Both the position numbers and the translations under genes were made by a program. From Ruminococcaceae bacterium P7 (lineage in GTDB: Bacteria; Bacillota; Clostridia; Oscillospirales; Acutalibacteraceae): DNA of 64,000 nucleotides. A model generated the notes under the pieces. That model ran no database searches and was not told the DNA's origin. It saw nothing but the letters and a program-made list of their open reading frames with translations. Positions 44,871 to 54,023 of the stretch are shown here, piece by piece. The stretch covers positions 1 to 64,000 of the forward strand of contig FMUA01000002.1 in assembly GCA_900100595.1 (NCBI GenBank). Direction: 5' to 3'. Every line of letters starts with the position of its first letter. Position 1 is the stretch's first letter.

Positions 44871-46323
44871 CCCGCACCTCCGTTTCGGCGAATTTCTGCA
44901 CGCGGATGGTATGCTTGCCGAGTGTTTTCCAACCTGCGCGGATAAATACGTCGCGCATTCGGCGCAGAGAAAACGGTGCAAGGGACGACATATACGGAAC
45001 GCCGAGCGACGACTTGCTGCAAACGCTGATAATAATCACTGCCGTTGCAAGCGTGATACCCCACAGACCCGTCAAGCCGCCGACAAGAATCAAAATGAAC
45101 CGCAGCACCATGATCGGCGGATAGAGCGTCGAGGTGACATAGCTGCAAATCGCGGCAGTCGCGACCACCATCAGCGTAGACGAGCTGATGATGCCCGCGG
45201 TCACGGCGCTCTCTCCGATTACCAATGCGCCGACGATGCTGACCGCGTGTCCGAGCGACTTGGGAATCCGCAGCCCCGCTTCCTTCATGATTTCATAGAC
45301 AAGCGTGATACCCAGCGTCTCGGTCATGACGGGAAACGGCGTTTTCGCCAGCGATTCCGAGGTCTGAATCAAAAGCTGCGTCGGGAAATACTCCGGATGG
45401 AACTGCGCCAGTGCGACGTACAATCCGGGAAGAAACACCGCCGCGAAAAAAGACAAATATTTGGTAAAGCGAATAAAAGCAGCATAGTAGCTGCGGTTGG
45501 AATAGTCATCCACGCCTTGAAATTCCTCGACGAACAGACGCGGGACAAGTATTACCGCAGGCGTACCGTCGACAATAACCGCGATCCTGCCTTCGGTCAG
45601 CTTGCCGCAGACCGCATCGGGACGCTCCGAGATACCCACACCCGAAAACAGGCGGCTGGTCTTTTCGTCCTCGAGGTAATCGGACAGATAGCCGGAAGCG
45701 AGAACCGTCTCCAAATCGCAGGCTTGTAACCGCTCTCGAAGCGTTTGCAGAAGCTCCTGTGAGACCTTGGTTTGCAGATAGCAGAGCATGAGCTGCGTCT
45801 GCGACTCGCTGCCGACGGTCATCTGCTCAAAGACAAGCCCGGGACTTTTTAGCCGTCTCCGGATCATTGACATGTTGATTTGCAGCGGCTCGGAAAAGCC
45901 CTCGCGGGAACCGCGCTGGACGACCTCGCTCTCTGGTTCGCTGACGCCGCGGAACGCAAAGCCCTGTACACCGACGGCACAGAACTGACTTGCCCCATCA
46001 ACTGCAATCACCGCAAAGCCCGAGGTGATGTAAGTGACCAGCTCCTCCATCGTCGAAAATGCTTTCGCGTCTGCCGACGCGATCACGCTGCGGAAGATGC
46101 TCTGCCCCACTTCATCGGGCGACTGATTGCCGAAATCATACGGCAGAAGCGGATTGATGACCGACTGCGCCAGCTGCTGCTTGTCGACAAGTCCCTCCAT
46201 TGTAATCACCAGCGCACCGATAGCGGACGCGGAGCAGAGCGTCAGCTCGCGTATCGTCAAATCCGCCGATTCGGCAAACTGCTGCTCCAGCTTCATTTTT
46301 AATTCCGGATTAGAATAATTCAT
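44860..46323 (-). CDS. GerAA-family germination receptor subunit A
   Basis: 487 residues, typical for GerAA. A large soluble N-terminal domain (KLEQQFAESADLTIRELT onward) includes GRIAVIVDGTPAVILVPRLF; the C-terminal half carries four to five helices (FFAAVFLPGLYVAL, SVIGESAV-like ALVIGESAVTAGIISSSTLM). The start at 46321-46323 is chosen from GGTGAT and homology; the frame runs further upstream but there it lies antisense to the DUF421 gene. First gene of the A-B-C receptor operon. Confidence 0.9.
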   Translation of the reverse strand: MNYSNPELKMKLEQQFAESADLTIRELTLCSASAIGALVITMEGLVDKQQLAQSVINPLLPYDFGNQSPDEVGQSIFRSVIASADAKAFSTMEELVTYITSGFAVIAVDGASQFCAVGVQGFAFRGVSEPESEVVQRGSREGFSEPLQINMSMIRRRLKSPGLVFEQMTVGSESQTQLMLCYLQTKVSQELLQTLRERLQACDLETVLASGYLSDYLEDEKTSRLFSGVGISERPDAVCGKLTEGRIAVIVDGTPAVILVPRLFVEEFQGVDDYSNRSYYAAFIRFTKYLSFFAAVFLPGLYVALAQFHPEYFPTQLLIQTSESLAKTPFPVMTETLGITLVYEIMKEAGLRIPKSLGHAVSIVGALVIGESAVTAGIISSSTLMVVATAAICSYVTSTLYPPIMVLRFILILVGGLTGLWGITLATAVIIISVCSKSSLGVPYMSSLAPFSLRRMRDVFIRAGWKTLGKHTIRVQKFAETEVRDAD

Positions 46324-46411
46324 TGTTATCACCGCTATTACCATTCTCCGATTTAACATGATTATGCAGAATAATCCAAGAGAATCCGCAAACACTAGCC
46401 TCGGTGATTCT

Positions 46412-47086
46412 ATGTTAATTTCTGTAATCCGCACCTTGATTCTGTATGTATTCATCATCATTGCGATACGGCTGATGGGAAAACGCCAGATCAGCGACAT
46501 GCAGCCGAGTGAACTGGTCGTCACGATGGTCATTTCAGACATCGCCTCGCTGCCGATGCAAAACACCTCGCAGCCGCTGTTGAGCGGTGTGATCCCCGTC
46601 ACGATTCTCGTCGCGCTCGAGATCACGACAAGCGTTATCATGCTGAAAAGCAGGCGGTTCCGCAAGCTGATCTGCGGCAATCCCGTTGTCGTGATCGAAA
46701 ACGGAAAGCTCCTGCAAAAGCAGCTGAGAAGTCTGCGCATGACAACGGAGGACTTGTTCGCGCAGCTGCGACAGCAGAATATCTTTTCTCTCGACGAGGT
46801 GCAATACTGCGTTGTCGAGACAAACGGCTTGGTGAGCGTTCTGGAAAAGCCCGAACACCGTGTTCCCGACGCGTCGGATTTAGGCGTCAAGATGCCCGAC
46901 GACGGTCCCGAGGCGGTCGTTGTCAGCGACGGTCAGATCGTCAGCAGCGGTCTTTCGCTCTGTCACAGCGACGAAAATGAAGTCAGGAAAATTCTCAAGA
47001 AGAAACATACCGACTTACGAAACGTCTTTCTCATGACGCTCACCGATACGGGAACCTATCAGATCATCAAAAAGGAGGAGCCATGA
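46412..47086 (+). CDS. DUF421 (YetF-like) membrane protein
   Basis: 224 residues from ATG 46412 (RBS-like CGGTGAT). Three N-terminal helices including SVIRTLILYVFIIIAIRLMG, then GKRQISDMQPSELVVTMVIS and a soluble C-terminal domain (NPVVVIENGKL, LRMTTEDLFAQLRQQNIFSL). YetF-like proteins are widespread in spore formers; the Bacillus paralogues have been linked to spore membrane properties, but I cannot assign a mechanism. Divergent from the ger operon and overlapping the next gene by 4 bases. Confidence 0.85.
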   Translation: MLISVIRTLILYVFIIIAIRLMGKRQISDMQPSELVVTMVISDIASLPMQNTSQPLLSGVIPVTILVALEITTSVIMLKSRRFRKLICGNPVVVIENGKLLQKQLRSLRMTTEDLFAQLRQQNIFSLDEVQYCVVETNGLVSVLEKPEHRVPDASDLGVKMPDDGPEAVVVSDGQIVSSGLSLCHSDENEVRKILKKKHTDLRNVFLMTLTDTGTYQIIKKEEP

Positions 47087-47463
47087 AGCGGATTATCATT
47101 GCCCTTGTTTTGATTTTAATCTGCCTTGCGGCGTCTATGACAGAGGTCTTTTTCATCAGCCGCAACGTGACCGCCTACTGTGACGATATCGAACAAATCG
47201 ACACCTCCATGCGCAAGGATGATTTTGAACAGGCTCTCAACCTATGCGCCGACATGAACGACCGCTGGAACAAAATCGCGTGGAAGGTGGACGCTCTCCT
47301 GATTCACGACTACGTGGACGGCGTGGGGCTGAGTCTCGCACAGATGCAGCGCTATATCGAAAACGGAAGCCTCGATTTGTACTTTGCGGAGAGTGAAAAA
47401 GCAAAACGGGCACTCGCCTCCCTCAAGGACAGCGAGTACCCGACAACGGAAAATATTTTATAG
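47083..47463 (+). CDS. DUF4363-family membrane-anchored protein
   Basis: 126 residues: an N-terminal signal anchor (IIIALVLILICLAASMTEVF) followed by a helical extracellular domain (DDIEQIDTSMRKDDFEQALN). Small proteins of this type often follow DUF421 genes in Clostridia, and the ATGA overlap here suggests they act together. Function unknown. Confidence 0.75.
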   Translation: MKRIIIALVLILICLAASMTEVFFISRNVTAYCDDIEQIDTSMRKDDFEQALNLCADMNDRWNKIAWKVDALLIHDYVDGVGLSLAQMQRYIENGSLDLYFAESEKAKRALASLKDSEYPTTENIL

Positions 47464-47482
47464 TGCGCTTCACCGAAAACAA

Positions 47483-47508
47483 AAAAGCAGCGGAAATCCG
47501 CTGCTTTT
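47483..47508. terminator. Bidirectional terminator between DUF4363 gene and secF
   Basis: Perfect stem AAAAGCAGCGGA/TCCGCTGCTTTT flanked by A- and T-runs; separates convergent transcription. Confidence 0.9.
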
Positions 47509-47514
47509 GTTGGT

Positions 47515-48534
47515 TTACTTGGACGCTTTCTTTGCCGCCTTGCGCTTCTGCCACATAACCCAGAGGGGACCTGCGATGCAGATTGAGGAATAGCAGCCCG
47601 AAACAACGCCGATCATCATCGGCAGAGCAAAGCCCTTGACCGAAGCGATATTAAATACATACGCGAGAATATAAACAATCAGAATCGCCGTAAAGGTGGT
47701 TACAGAGGTCATGATCGTTCTCTTGAGCGTCTTGGAAGCCGATACGTTGAACACGGTTCCGACGTCTGTCTTTCTGCCCATCAGCTTTCTCTGCTCACGG
47801 ACACGGTCGTAAATAACGATGGTATCGTTCAGCGAGTAGCCGAGAATCATCAGGACAACCGCGATGAAGTTCGAGTCGATCGGCATGCGGAAGATGACAT
47901 ACATGAAGTAGATCATCGCGACGTCGTGGAACAGAGCGACAAGCGCCATCATACCTGCGGAAAGACCGCCGATCTTCTTGAAGCGGATGGTGACGTAAAT
48001 TACCATCAGGACACTCGCCAGCGCAACCGCTGCCAGACACTTGAGCAGGAAGCTGAAGCCCATGGACGGGTCAAACGAGTTTGCCTCGAGTGTGGTGAAG
48101 TTGTTGTCGGGATACTGCGCCTTCAGATCAGACTCCAGGTTCTTCTGGATGTCGGTCTCAATCGAATCGTTGCCCGAGAACTGAACAGATACATTGTTGC
48201 CTGTGTTTCCCATCAGGTCGGTCGAGAACGAAGTGGTGATTCTGTCTGTGGTCTTTGCCTGAATGAAGTCGTACAGCTCGCCCTGGTCAACAGGATGATC
48301 CGCGTCCTCCGTGTAGCTGAATGTCAGCGTCGCGCCGCCCGAGAACTGGATATCAAGGGTGGTGCCGAAAATGAAGTTGCAGATGATACCGATGCCGATA
48401 ATCGCAAGGGAGATGATGAAGAAGATTTTCTTCTTGCCGACAAAGTCAATAACCTTTCTGCCGCCGTTGAACTTCTCGCTGATCTCCTGATTGGTCATCT
48501 GAACCTCAGCCTTTGTGTTCACATCATTTTTCAT
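47515..48534 (-). CDS. secF: Protein translocase subunit SecF
   Basis: 339 residues, six helices with a large first periplasm-side domain. Marks: LDIQFSGGATLTFSY, then ALFHDVAMIYFMYV and MILGYSLNDTIVIYDRVREQ. Uses the proton gradient to aid post-translocation steps with SecD. Start at 48532-48534 behind GGAGGT, overlapping secD by 11 bases. Confidence 0.96.
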   Translation of the reverse strand: MKNDVNTKAEVQMTNQEISEKFNGGRKVIDFVGKKKIFFIISLAIIGIGIICNFIFGTTLDIQFSGGATLTFSYTEDADHPVDQGELYDFIQAKTTDRITTSFSTDLMGNTGNNVSVQFSGNDSIETDIQKNLESDLKAQYPDNNFTTLEANSFDPSMGFSFLLKCLAAVALASVLMVIYVTIRFKKIGGLSAGMMALVALFHDVAMIYFMYVIFRMPIDSNFIAVVLMILGYSLNDTIVIYDRVREQRKLMGRKTDVGTVFNVSASKTLKRTIMTSVTTFTAILIVYILAYVFNIASVKGFALPMMIGVVSGCYSSICIAGPLWVMWQKRKAAKKASK

Positions 48535-49933
48535 TCTTAGCACCTCCGAACAACCATTTCTTGCGCAGAGGCTTAATGCCCGCGACACTTCTGAGCATCA
48601 GTCTTGAGAAGAAGATACCCATAATGAAGTTGGAAATTACACCCACGAGAAGCGTGTAACCGAAGGCGTAAATCGTACCTGTGGTGGATTCGCCGAAGAT
48701 AAACGAGAGAATGTTGGACGGACCGAATACCAGCATCAGGATAATGGATACGATGACGACCGTCATGTTACCGTCGACAATAGCGGACAGAGAGTTCTTG
48801 GTACCCTTGTCCAGCGCGCCATCGAGCGTTCTGCCTGCGGCAAGCTCCTCCTTGATACGCTCCGCGGTAATGACGTTACAGTCAACGCCCATACCGATGG
48901 AAAGAATCAGACCGGCAATACCGGGTAATGTCATGGTAAAGGAAGGCATTGCGGGGAAATAGCCCGAAACCGCCGCGATGGAAAGTCCCATCTGACCGAG
49001 CAGCGAGATAATCGCGATGAAGCCGGGGAGACGGTAGAAAATCAACATGATCAGCGCGATTGCGATAAACGCGATAACGCCCGCATAGCCCATCGCCGTG
49101 AGCGCGTTCATGCCGAGTGTCGGTGCGATCTGTCCGTAGTTGGAGGTCTCCAGCGGAACAGGCAATGCACCTGCGTTGATCTTCTCTGCGAGCTGTGTCG
49201 CGGAGGCGGATGTGAAGTTGCCCGAAATCTGCGCCTTGCCGTCGGTGATGGTCGCCTGTACGGTGGGAGCGGAGAGCATAATGTCATCCATCCAGATGGA
49301 AACCGTCTTGTTCAGATAGGTTGTAGTGATGTCGGCGAAAGTCTTTGCGCCTTCCTCGGTCAGCGTCAGGCTGACGACGAACTGCGACTTGCCGCTGTTG
49401 TCTGTATAGTACTGAGCCTCCGCTTTTTCAACGCTGGAGCCTGTCATCAGTACCTGCTCGGTATCGCCTGTGGGAGTCTTGTATACATACTCGCCGTCGG
49501 AACCGATATCGGTTGTCGCATAGGAATTGCCGGGACGGAACGTCAGCTCGGCTGTGGACGAAATGTCCTGGATCGCCTTCACTGCGTCGTGCTCCTGATC
49601 GTCTGATTTCCATGGGAAACGCACAATGATTCTGTCGCTCTTCTTGTCAGCGTACAGCTCATAATCGGTAATTCCCTGTGAAATCATACGAAGCTCAATA
49701 ATGGATTTTGCGGACTCAAGCTGTTCATCAGTGGCGTCAACGCCGTCGGCAGGCTTAAATGTCGCCTCTACGCCGCCCCTGATGTCGATGCCCCATCGAA
49801 TATCGCCGATGCCTTTGAGTACTGTGTTTTTGTTGTCGCCCGTGTAATAGGATACTCCGAAAATCGCAGTAAACGCAAAGGCAAGTATCAGCAAAGCTAC
49901 AATGAAGAACACCGGCTTTGGAACTCTTTTCAT
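48524..49933 (-). CDS. secD: Protein translocase subunit SecD
   Basis: 469 residues. N-terminal helix, GDIRWGIDIRGGVEATFKP, extracytoplasmic P1 region, and a C-terminal RND-like membrane block (TLPGIAGLILSIGMGVDCNV, ITAERIKEELAAGRTLDGAL). The start at 49931-49933 follows GGAGGT by 8 bases. yajC, often adjacent to secDF, is about 9 kb away after tgt. Confidence 0.96.
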   Translation of the reverse strand: MKRVPKPVFFIVALLILAFAFTAIFGVSYYTGDNKNTVLKGIGDIRWGIDIRGGVEATFKPADGVDATDEQLESAKSIIELRMISQGITDYELYADKKSDRIIVRFPWKSDDQEHDAVKAIQDISSTAELTFRPGNSYATTDIGSDGEYVYKTPTGDTEQVLMTGSSVEKAEAQYYTDNSGKSQFVVSLTLTEEGAKTFADITTTYLNKTVSIWMDDIMLSAPTVQATITDGKAQISGNFTSASATQLAEKINAGALPVPLETSNYGQIAPTLGMNALTAMGYAGVIAFIAIALIMLIFYRLPGFIAIISLLGQMGLSIAAVSGYFPAMPSFTMTLPGIAGLILSIGMGVDCNVITAERIKEELAAGRTLDGALDKGTKNSLSAIVDGNMTVVIVSIILMLVFGPSNILSFIFGESTTGTIYAFGYTLLVGVISNFIMGIFFSRLMLRSVAGIKPLRKKWLFGGAKNEK

Positions 49934-49960
49934 GCCTTTGAACCTCCGTATCATAATTGT

Positions 49961-50047
49961 GTCTGTAAGCGCAAAAATAACTCTGTTACAAGTGCAGACT
50001 TACAGACGTAACAGAGTTATTATATGATTTTTTTGTCAAATTGTCAA
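49961..50047 (-). promoter_or_regulatory. secDF promoter with two interleaved dyads
   Basis: Perfect promoter on the minus strand: TTGACA (50042-50047), 17 bases, TATAAT (50019-50024). Two perfect inverted repeats interleave downstream: 50008-50021 with 49976-49989 (14 bp, overlapping the -10) and 49999-50007 with 49961-49969 (9 bp). The first spans the transcription start, an operator geometry; the second could fold in the leader RNA. Confidence 0.85.
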
Positions 50048-50124
50048 TGGAAATGCAAATATTTGATAAAAAATATTTATCTTTATAAGGATTGCACAAC
50101 TATCCTACGGAAATTTCTACGCTT

Positions 50125-51405
50125 TTACTGATTTATCAGCTTTTCACAAGCCGCAAGCTTCGCACAAATGCAGAAAATCTCCATTGCCTGCTCTAACTCG
50201 CTGTTCGGAGGGAAGGAAGGCGCAATTCGGATGTTGCTGTCCTTGGGGTCTTTGCCCAACGGATAGGTCGCGCCTGCTCCCGTCAGCACAACGCCTGCCT
50301 CCTTGCAGAGCTCTACGACTCTCTTGGCGGTTCCGGGCAGCACGTCTACACTGACAAAATAACCGCCGTTCGGCTTTGTCCACTGCGCGGTCGCCGTAGG
50401 CGCCAGCTCTGTTTCAAGCGCGTTCAGAACGATCTCAAACTTGGGCTGCAGCACTTCCTTGTGCTTCTTCATGTGATCGAGCACGCCCTGATAATTGCCG
50501 AAATACTTCACATGGCGCAGCATATTGAGCTTGTCGTAGCTGATGACCTCGAAGTTGTAACGCTCGGTGAACACCTTCATATTGTTCTCGGATGCCGCCA
50601 TCGCTGCGACGCCCGCACCCGGGAAGGTGATTTTGGAGGTCGAGCAGAAGAGAATCGGCATATCCTCGTTTCCTGCTTCCTTGCAGGCGTCCATGATATT
50701 GAGCAGCTCGTCGGGTGTATCGGTTACGTCATGGATGCAATATGCGTTATCCCACATGATGCGGAAATCCTTCGCCGCGGGCTTGAGTGCCGCGAAACGG
50801 CGTACGGTTTCGTCGCTGTAGGTGATGCCCTGCGGATTGGAATATTTGGGAACGCACCAGATACCCTTGATGCTGTCGTCGCTCGCAACCAGCTCCTCGA
50901 CCATGTCCATATCGGGGCCGTCCTCGGTCATCGGAACGGGAATCATCTCAAAGCCATAGTAGCCCGTGATGCCGAAATGTCTGTCGTAGCCGGGAACGGG
51001 ACAGAGAAATTTTCTGTTCTCTACCTCATACCAGGGCTTGCAGCCTTCAACGATCGGCTTTGTCATCATGCAGGATATTGTGTCAAACATCATGTTCAGG
51101 CTGGAGCTTCCGCCAACCATCACATTCTCCTTCTCTACGCCGAGAATCTCGGCAAAAAGCTGACGGCATTCGTCAATGCCCTTGAGAATACCATAATTGC
51201 GGCAGTCCATGCCGTCCGCGCCGACAAACTCAGAGCTGCTGTTGATCACGTCGAGCATTCCGAGAGAGAGATCAAGCTGCGCCTTGCCGGGCTTTCCTCT
51301 CGCCATATTCAGAGAAAGTCCCTTGCCCTTTTCATCCTCATACTGTTTTTTCAGGGATGCGTATTCCTGCTCCAGCTCCTGAGCGCTGCATTTCAAATAA
51401 TCCAT
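50125..51405 (-). CDS. Aspartate aminotransferase, subgroup Ic-like
   Basis: 426-residue fold-type I PLP aminotransferase. Opening LSLNMARGKPGKAQLDLS, PLP-lysine loop CSTSKITFPGAG, and TKPNGGYFVSVDVLPG; this matches the family of atypical aspartate aminotransferases (PF12897-type) found in actinobacteria and Clostridia rather than classical AspC or MalY. Would interconvert aspartate and oxaloacetate, supplying the asd-dap pathway nearby. Has its own promoter. Confidence 0.85.
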   Translation of the reverse strand: MDYLKCSAQELEQEYASLKKQYEDEKGKGLSLNMARGKPGKAQLDLSLGMLDVINSSSEFVGADGMDCRNYGILKGIDECRQLFAEILGVEKENVMVGGSSSLNMMFDTISCMMTKPIVEGCKPWYEVENRKFLCPVPGYDRHFGITGYYGFEMIPVPMTEDGPDMDMVEELVASDDSIKGIWCVPKYSNPQGITYSDETVRRFAALKPAAKDFRIMWDNAYCIHDVTDTPDELLNIMDACKEAGNEDMPILFCSTSKITFPGAGVAAMAASENNMKVFTERYNFEVISYDKLNMLRHVKYFGNYQGVLDHMKKHKEVLQPKFEIVLNALETELAPTATAQWTKPNGGYFVSVDVLPGTAKRVVELCKEAGVVLTGAGATYPLGKDPKDSNIRIAPSFPPNSELEQAMEIFCICAKLAACEKLINQ

Positions 51406-51456
51406 TATTCATACTCCTTATCATGACTGTGGTTTTGTTCACTTTTCACTTCGTCT

Positions 51457-51485
51457 ATTGTAATACATCAACCGGGAAAATGCAA
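51457..51485 (-). promoter_or_regulatory. Promoter of aspartate aminotransferase gene
   Basis: Minus-strand TTGCAT (51480-51485), 17 bases, TACAAT (51457-51462), about 50 bases from the start codon. Confidence 0.65.
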
Positions 51486-51530
51486 GTCTTTTTTCTGAAT
51501 CCTGCAATTTCGTCAGTTTGTTCATAAAAA

Positions 51531-51566
51531 AACAGGCTCACCTCGCAATAGCTTAGTGAGTCTGTT
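51531..51566 (-). terminator. Terminator after tyrosine kinase gene
   Basis: Stem AACAGGCTCAC/GTGAGTCTGTT (one mismatch), 14-base loop, followed on the minus strand by TTTTTTT. Confidence 0.8.
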
Positions 51567-51614
51567 GAAACTTGTTTCTTTATATTATGCAGAATATATC
51601 GCTGTGCAGGGATA

Positions 51615-52355
51615 TCAATAGTACGTATAGTACTGATAGTAGTAATAGCCCTTGCCCGAGCGCTTCTTGCCGTGGGTGCATCCTACCTTGACAAAGCCGA
51701 GAATCTTCGTATCTGCCAGCTTGATGCTCTCCAGAATCTTTTGAATATCACCGTGGGTCGTCGAGCGTTCTCTGAGCACGATGACGTAACCCGCCAGCTT
51801 ATCCTTGAGAAGCAAGGCGTCAGATACAACGCCGATGGGCGGTGTATCAAAGATGATGTAATCATAGTCATCGCTGACACGCTTCAGGAGCTTATCAAAA
51901 CGCGGTGAACAAATCAATTCGGAAGGGTTGGGCGGAATTGTACCCGAGGTCAAAATGTCAAGGCACGGCAACACATCTCTCTTGACAACATCCTCAAATT
52001 CTGCCATTTTACCGATGACATTGGATAATCCTACTTTGTTCTCCAGCTTGAAAATGTTGTGGACATTTGGACGTCTGAGGTCACAGTCTATCAGCAATAC
52101 CCTGCGCTCCATCTTGGAAAACGAGATGGCAAGGTTGGAAGAAACCGTACTTTTTCCTTCACCCTTTGAGTGACTTGTCACGGCGAAAGCCTTCTGATCC
52201 TCCGCCGAAAGCGAGAACATGATATTGGAGCGTGCGCTCTTATAGGATTCGACAATGGCAAATTTTGTGTTTTCAGAAAGAGTTTCCGTTTCCGGCGTAG
52301 TCTTCTTTTTCTGTTTGTCCTCTTTTTTATCCGTCCGTTTAAGCTTAATCTTCAT
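51615..52355 (-). CDS. CpsD/CapB-family tyrosine-protein kinase
   Basis: 246 residues, a BY-kinase. Walker A SHSKGEGKSTVSSNLA, Walker A' VLLIDCDLRRP, Walker B YIIFDTPP, and a C-terminal tyrosine cluster (GYYYYQYYTYY) for autophosphorylation. A Lys-rich N-terminal segment precedes the domain. Such kinases control polymerisation of capsule or exopolysaccharide with a Wzz-like partner, here the gene 4 bases upstream. No glycosyltransferases or polymerase lie alongside. Confidence 0.92.
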   Translation of the reverse strand: MKIKLKRTDKKEDKQKKKTTPETETLSENTKFAIVESYKSARSNIMFSLSAEDQKAFAVTSHSKGEGKSTVSSNLAISFSKMERRVLLIDCDLRRPNVHNIFKLENKVGLSNVIGKMAEFEDVVKRDVLPCLDILTSGTIPPNPSELICSPRFDKLLKRVSDDYDYIIFDTPPIGVVSDALLLKDKLAGYVIVLRERSTTHGDIQKILESIKLADTKILGFVKVGCTHGKKRSGKGYYYYQYYTYY

Positions 52356-52359
52356 GCCG

Positions 52360-53091
52360 TCACCTGCTTCCGTTTGAAAAATCCGGAATCTCCGCGAATA
52401 CCGGGATCTTGTAAATCTCCGAGAGATCCTCATCAGGCTTGATGGTAGTATCAATCAGCTCAAGGAGAATGGAGATGACGCACGCGATAACAAGACCGAT
52501 TCCGGCACCAATGAGCGTATTCTGAACCTTATTCGGTGAAATAGGCGCACCGGGCGTTTTCGCCGTACGGATAACGCCGAGCTGACCGTACATAAAGTTT
52601 TTATGGAACACCTCATCGCAAGCCTCAGCAACCTGATTGGCGACATTGGCGCATTTCTCGGGATCGGCGCCGGAAGCGGAAATCACAATATAGAAGGTGC
52701 CCTCCACTGCGGAAATACTGACGGTGCAGCCGTCATACAGTGAAGTGATCTCATCCGAGTTTTGAAAAAGCGTCACTGTGATTTTCGCAAGGTTGGCAGA
52801 ACCGCTGATATCGGAATTGAAAATCTTCTGCGCCTGCTCGTTGTTGCTGGAATTATAATCTGAAGAGCCTGAGGTTTGCGATGGATCTACATCTGCGGAA
52901 TTCCCGCCGATTTTTGGATTTGATTTACTGTAGTTCTGAACAAAAATCATTGTCGACGTGCTGTAAATCGGGGTGATAAAGAAGGTTGTATACAAAAACG
53001 CGAGCAACCCCACCGCTAAGGACAAAATAATGATGAACCTGATGCGGTGCAGGAGAACGCCTAAGATACGTTGGACGGTAATATTTTGCAT
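52360..53091 (-). CDS. Wzz/CpsC-family chain-length and kinase-activator protein
   Basis: 243 residues with two membrane helices (FIIILSLAVGLLAFLYTTFF near the N-terminus and LIGAGIGLVIACVISILLEL near the C-terminus) around an extracellular Wzz domain. The cytoplasmic C-terminus (DTTIKPDEDLSEIYKIPVFA) contacts and activates BY-kinases in this family. An AGGAG ribosome site fixes the start. Upstream (53092-53250) is AT-rich with TATAAT at 53148-53153 on the minus strand but no good -35. Confidence 0.9.
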   Translation of the reverse strand: MQNITVQRILGVLLHRIRFIIILSLAVGLLAFLYTTFFITPIYSTSTMIFVQNYSKSNPKIGGNSADVDPSQTSGSSDYNSSNNEQAQKIFNSDISGSANLAKITVTLFQNSDEITSLYDGCTVSISAVEGTFYIVISASGADPEKCANVANQVAEACDEVFHKNFMYGQLGVIRTAKTPGAPISPNKVQNTLIGAGIGLVIACVISILLELIDTTIKPDEDLSEIYKIPVFAEIPDFSNGSR

Positions 53092-53250
53092 TTCTTATCT
53101 CCTATCCATTCCTTGTTTCAAATATTGCATAGCAATGCACACGTTTCATTATATAGCAACCTGCGACGAATATAATTCTTTTTTAGAATTAATTAAATGT
53201 TTTCAAAATATTTCACAATCAGTCATGCACAATACTGAAAGCATGCTCTA

Positions 53251-54012
53251 TCAAATTTTTGACGAGAGCAGATTTCCCATATGATACATACCTGACTCCT
53301 GCGACGCAAGGAACACAGCGGCATTCACTGCACCCGCCGCGAACACTTCCTTGGACTGCGCCTGATGGGTGAGCGTCACGACCTCGTCATGTCCCGCGAA
53401 AATCACCTCATGCTCACCGACAATGGTGCCGCCGCGCACGGAGTGAATACCGATTTCATTCTTTTCGCGCTTTTTTCTGTAGCACTGTCTGTTGTAGACA
53501 TATTGCGGCTCCTGCTCGAGCGTCTCGGAAATCGCATCCGCGAGCATCAGCGCCGTGCCGCTGGGCGCGTCAACCTTCAGGTTATGGTGCTTTTCGACAA
53601 TCTCAATATCAAACGAATCGCCGAGCACCTTTGCCGCCTGCTTTGCTAATTCAATCAGCAGGTTGATACCGAGCGACATATTGCCCGAATAGAAGATCGC
53701 GATGCTCTCGGCAGCCTTGTGAATCTGCTCCACCTGTTCGGCGGAATAGCCTGTCGTGCAGATCACGCAGGGTACGCGGTTTTTGAGAGCGTAGCCGAGC
53801 ATTCCGTCCAGCGCCGCGGGATTGGAAAAGTCGATGATCACATCAGGCTTTTCCGTCACCTCGTCAAAGCTTTTGTACACAGGAAAATCATACTTCTTTT
53901 CGCCAAACGCGTCCACGCCGAAGATGGTCTGTGTCCAAGGATTGCTTTCTACCGATTCCGCGACAAAAAAGCCCATCTTTCCATTGCATCCGACAATTGC
54001 AACTTTTACCAT
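53251..54012 (-). CDS. dapB: 4-Hydroxy-tetrahydrodipicolinate reductase
   Basis: 253 residues; NAD(P)H-dependent step of diaminopimelate/lysine and dipicolinate-precursor synthesis. N-terminal VAIVGCNGKMGFFV, signature EKHHNLKVDAPSGTA and the C-terminal GTIVGEHEVIFAGHDEVVT. Last gene of asd-dapA-dapB; a 73-base gap with competing hairpins separates it from dapA. Confidence 0.96.
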   Translation of the reverse strand: MVKVAIVGCNGKMGFFVAESVESNPWTQTIFGVDAFGEKKYDFPVYKSFDEVTEKPDVIIDFSNPAALDGMLGYALKNRVPCVICTTGYSAEQVEQIHKAAESIAIFYSGNMSLGINLLIELAKQAAKVLGDSFDIEIVEKHHNLKVDAPSGTALMLADAISETLEQEPQYVYNRQCYRKKREKNEIGIHSVRGGTIVGEHEVIFAGHDEVVTLTHQAQSKEVFAAGAVNAAVFLASQESGMYHMGNLLSSKI

Positions 54013-54023
54013 TTTTTACTTCC

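Noticed and set aside
46324..46890. N-terminal extension of the gerAA frame
   Set aside because: It is antisense to the DUF421 gene and has no GerAA homology; a start at 46323 gives the normal length and has a ribosome site.
49961..50021. H-type pseudoknot upstream of secD
   Set aside because: The stems interleave correctly, but there is no loop between the first two arms, and the first arm lies mostly upstream of the likely transcription start, so both stems cannot form together in RNA.
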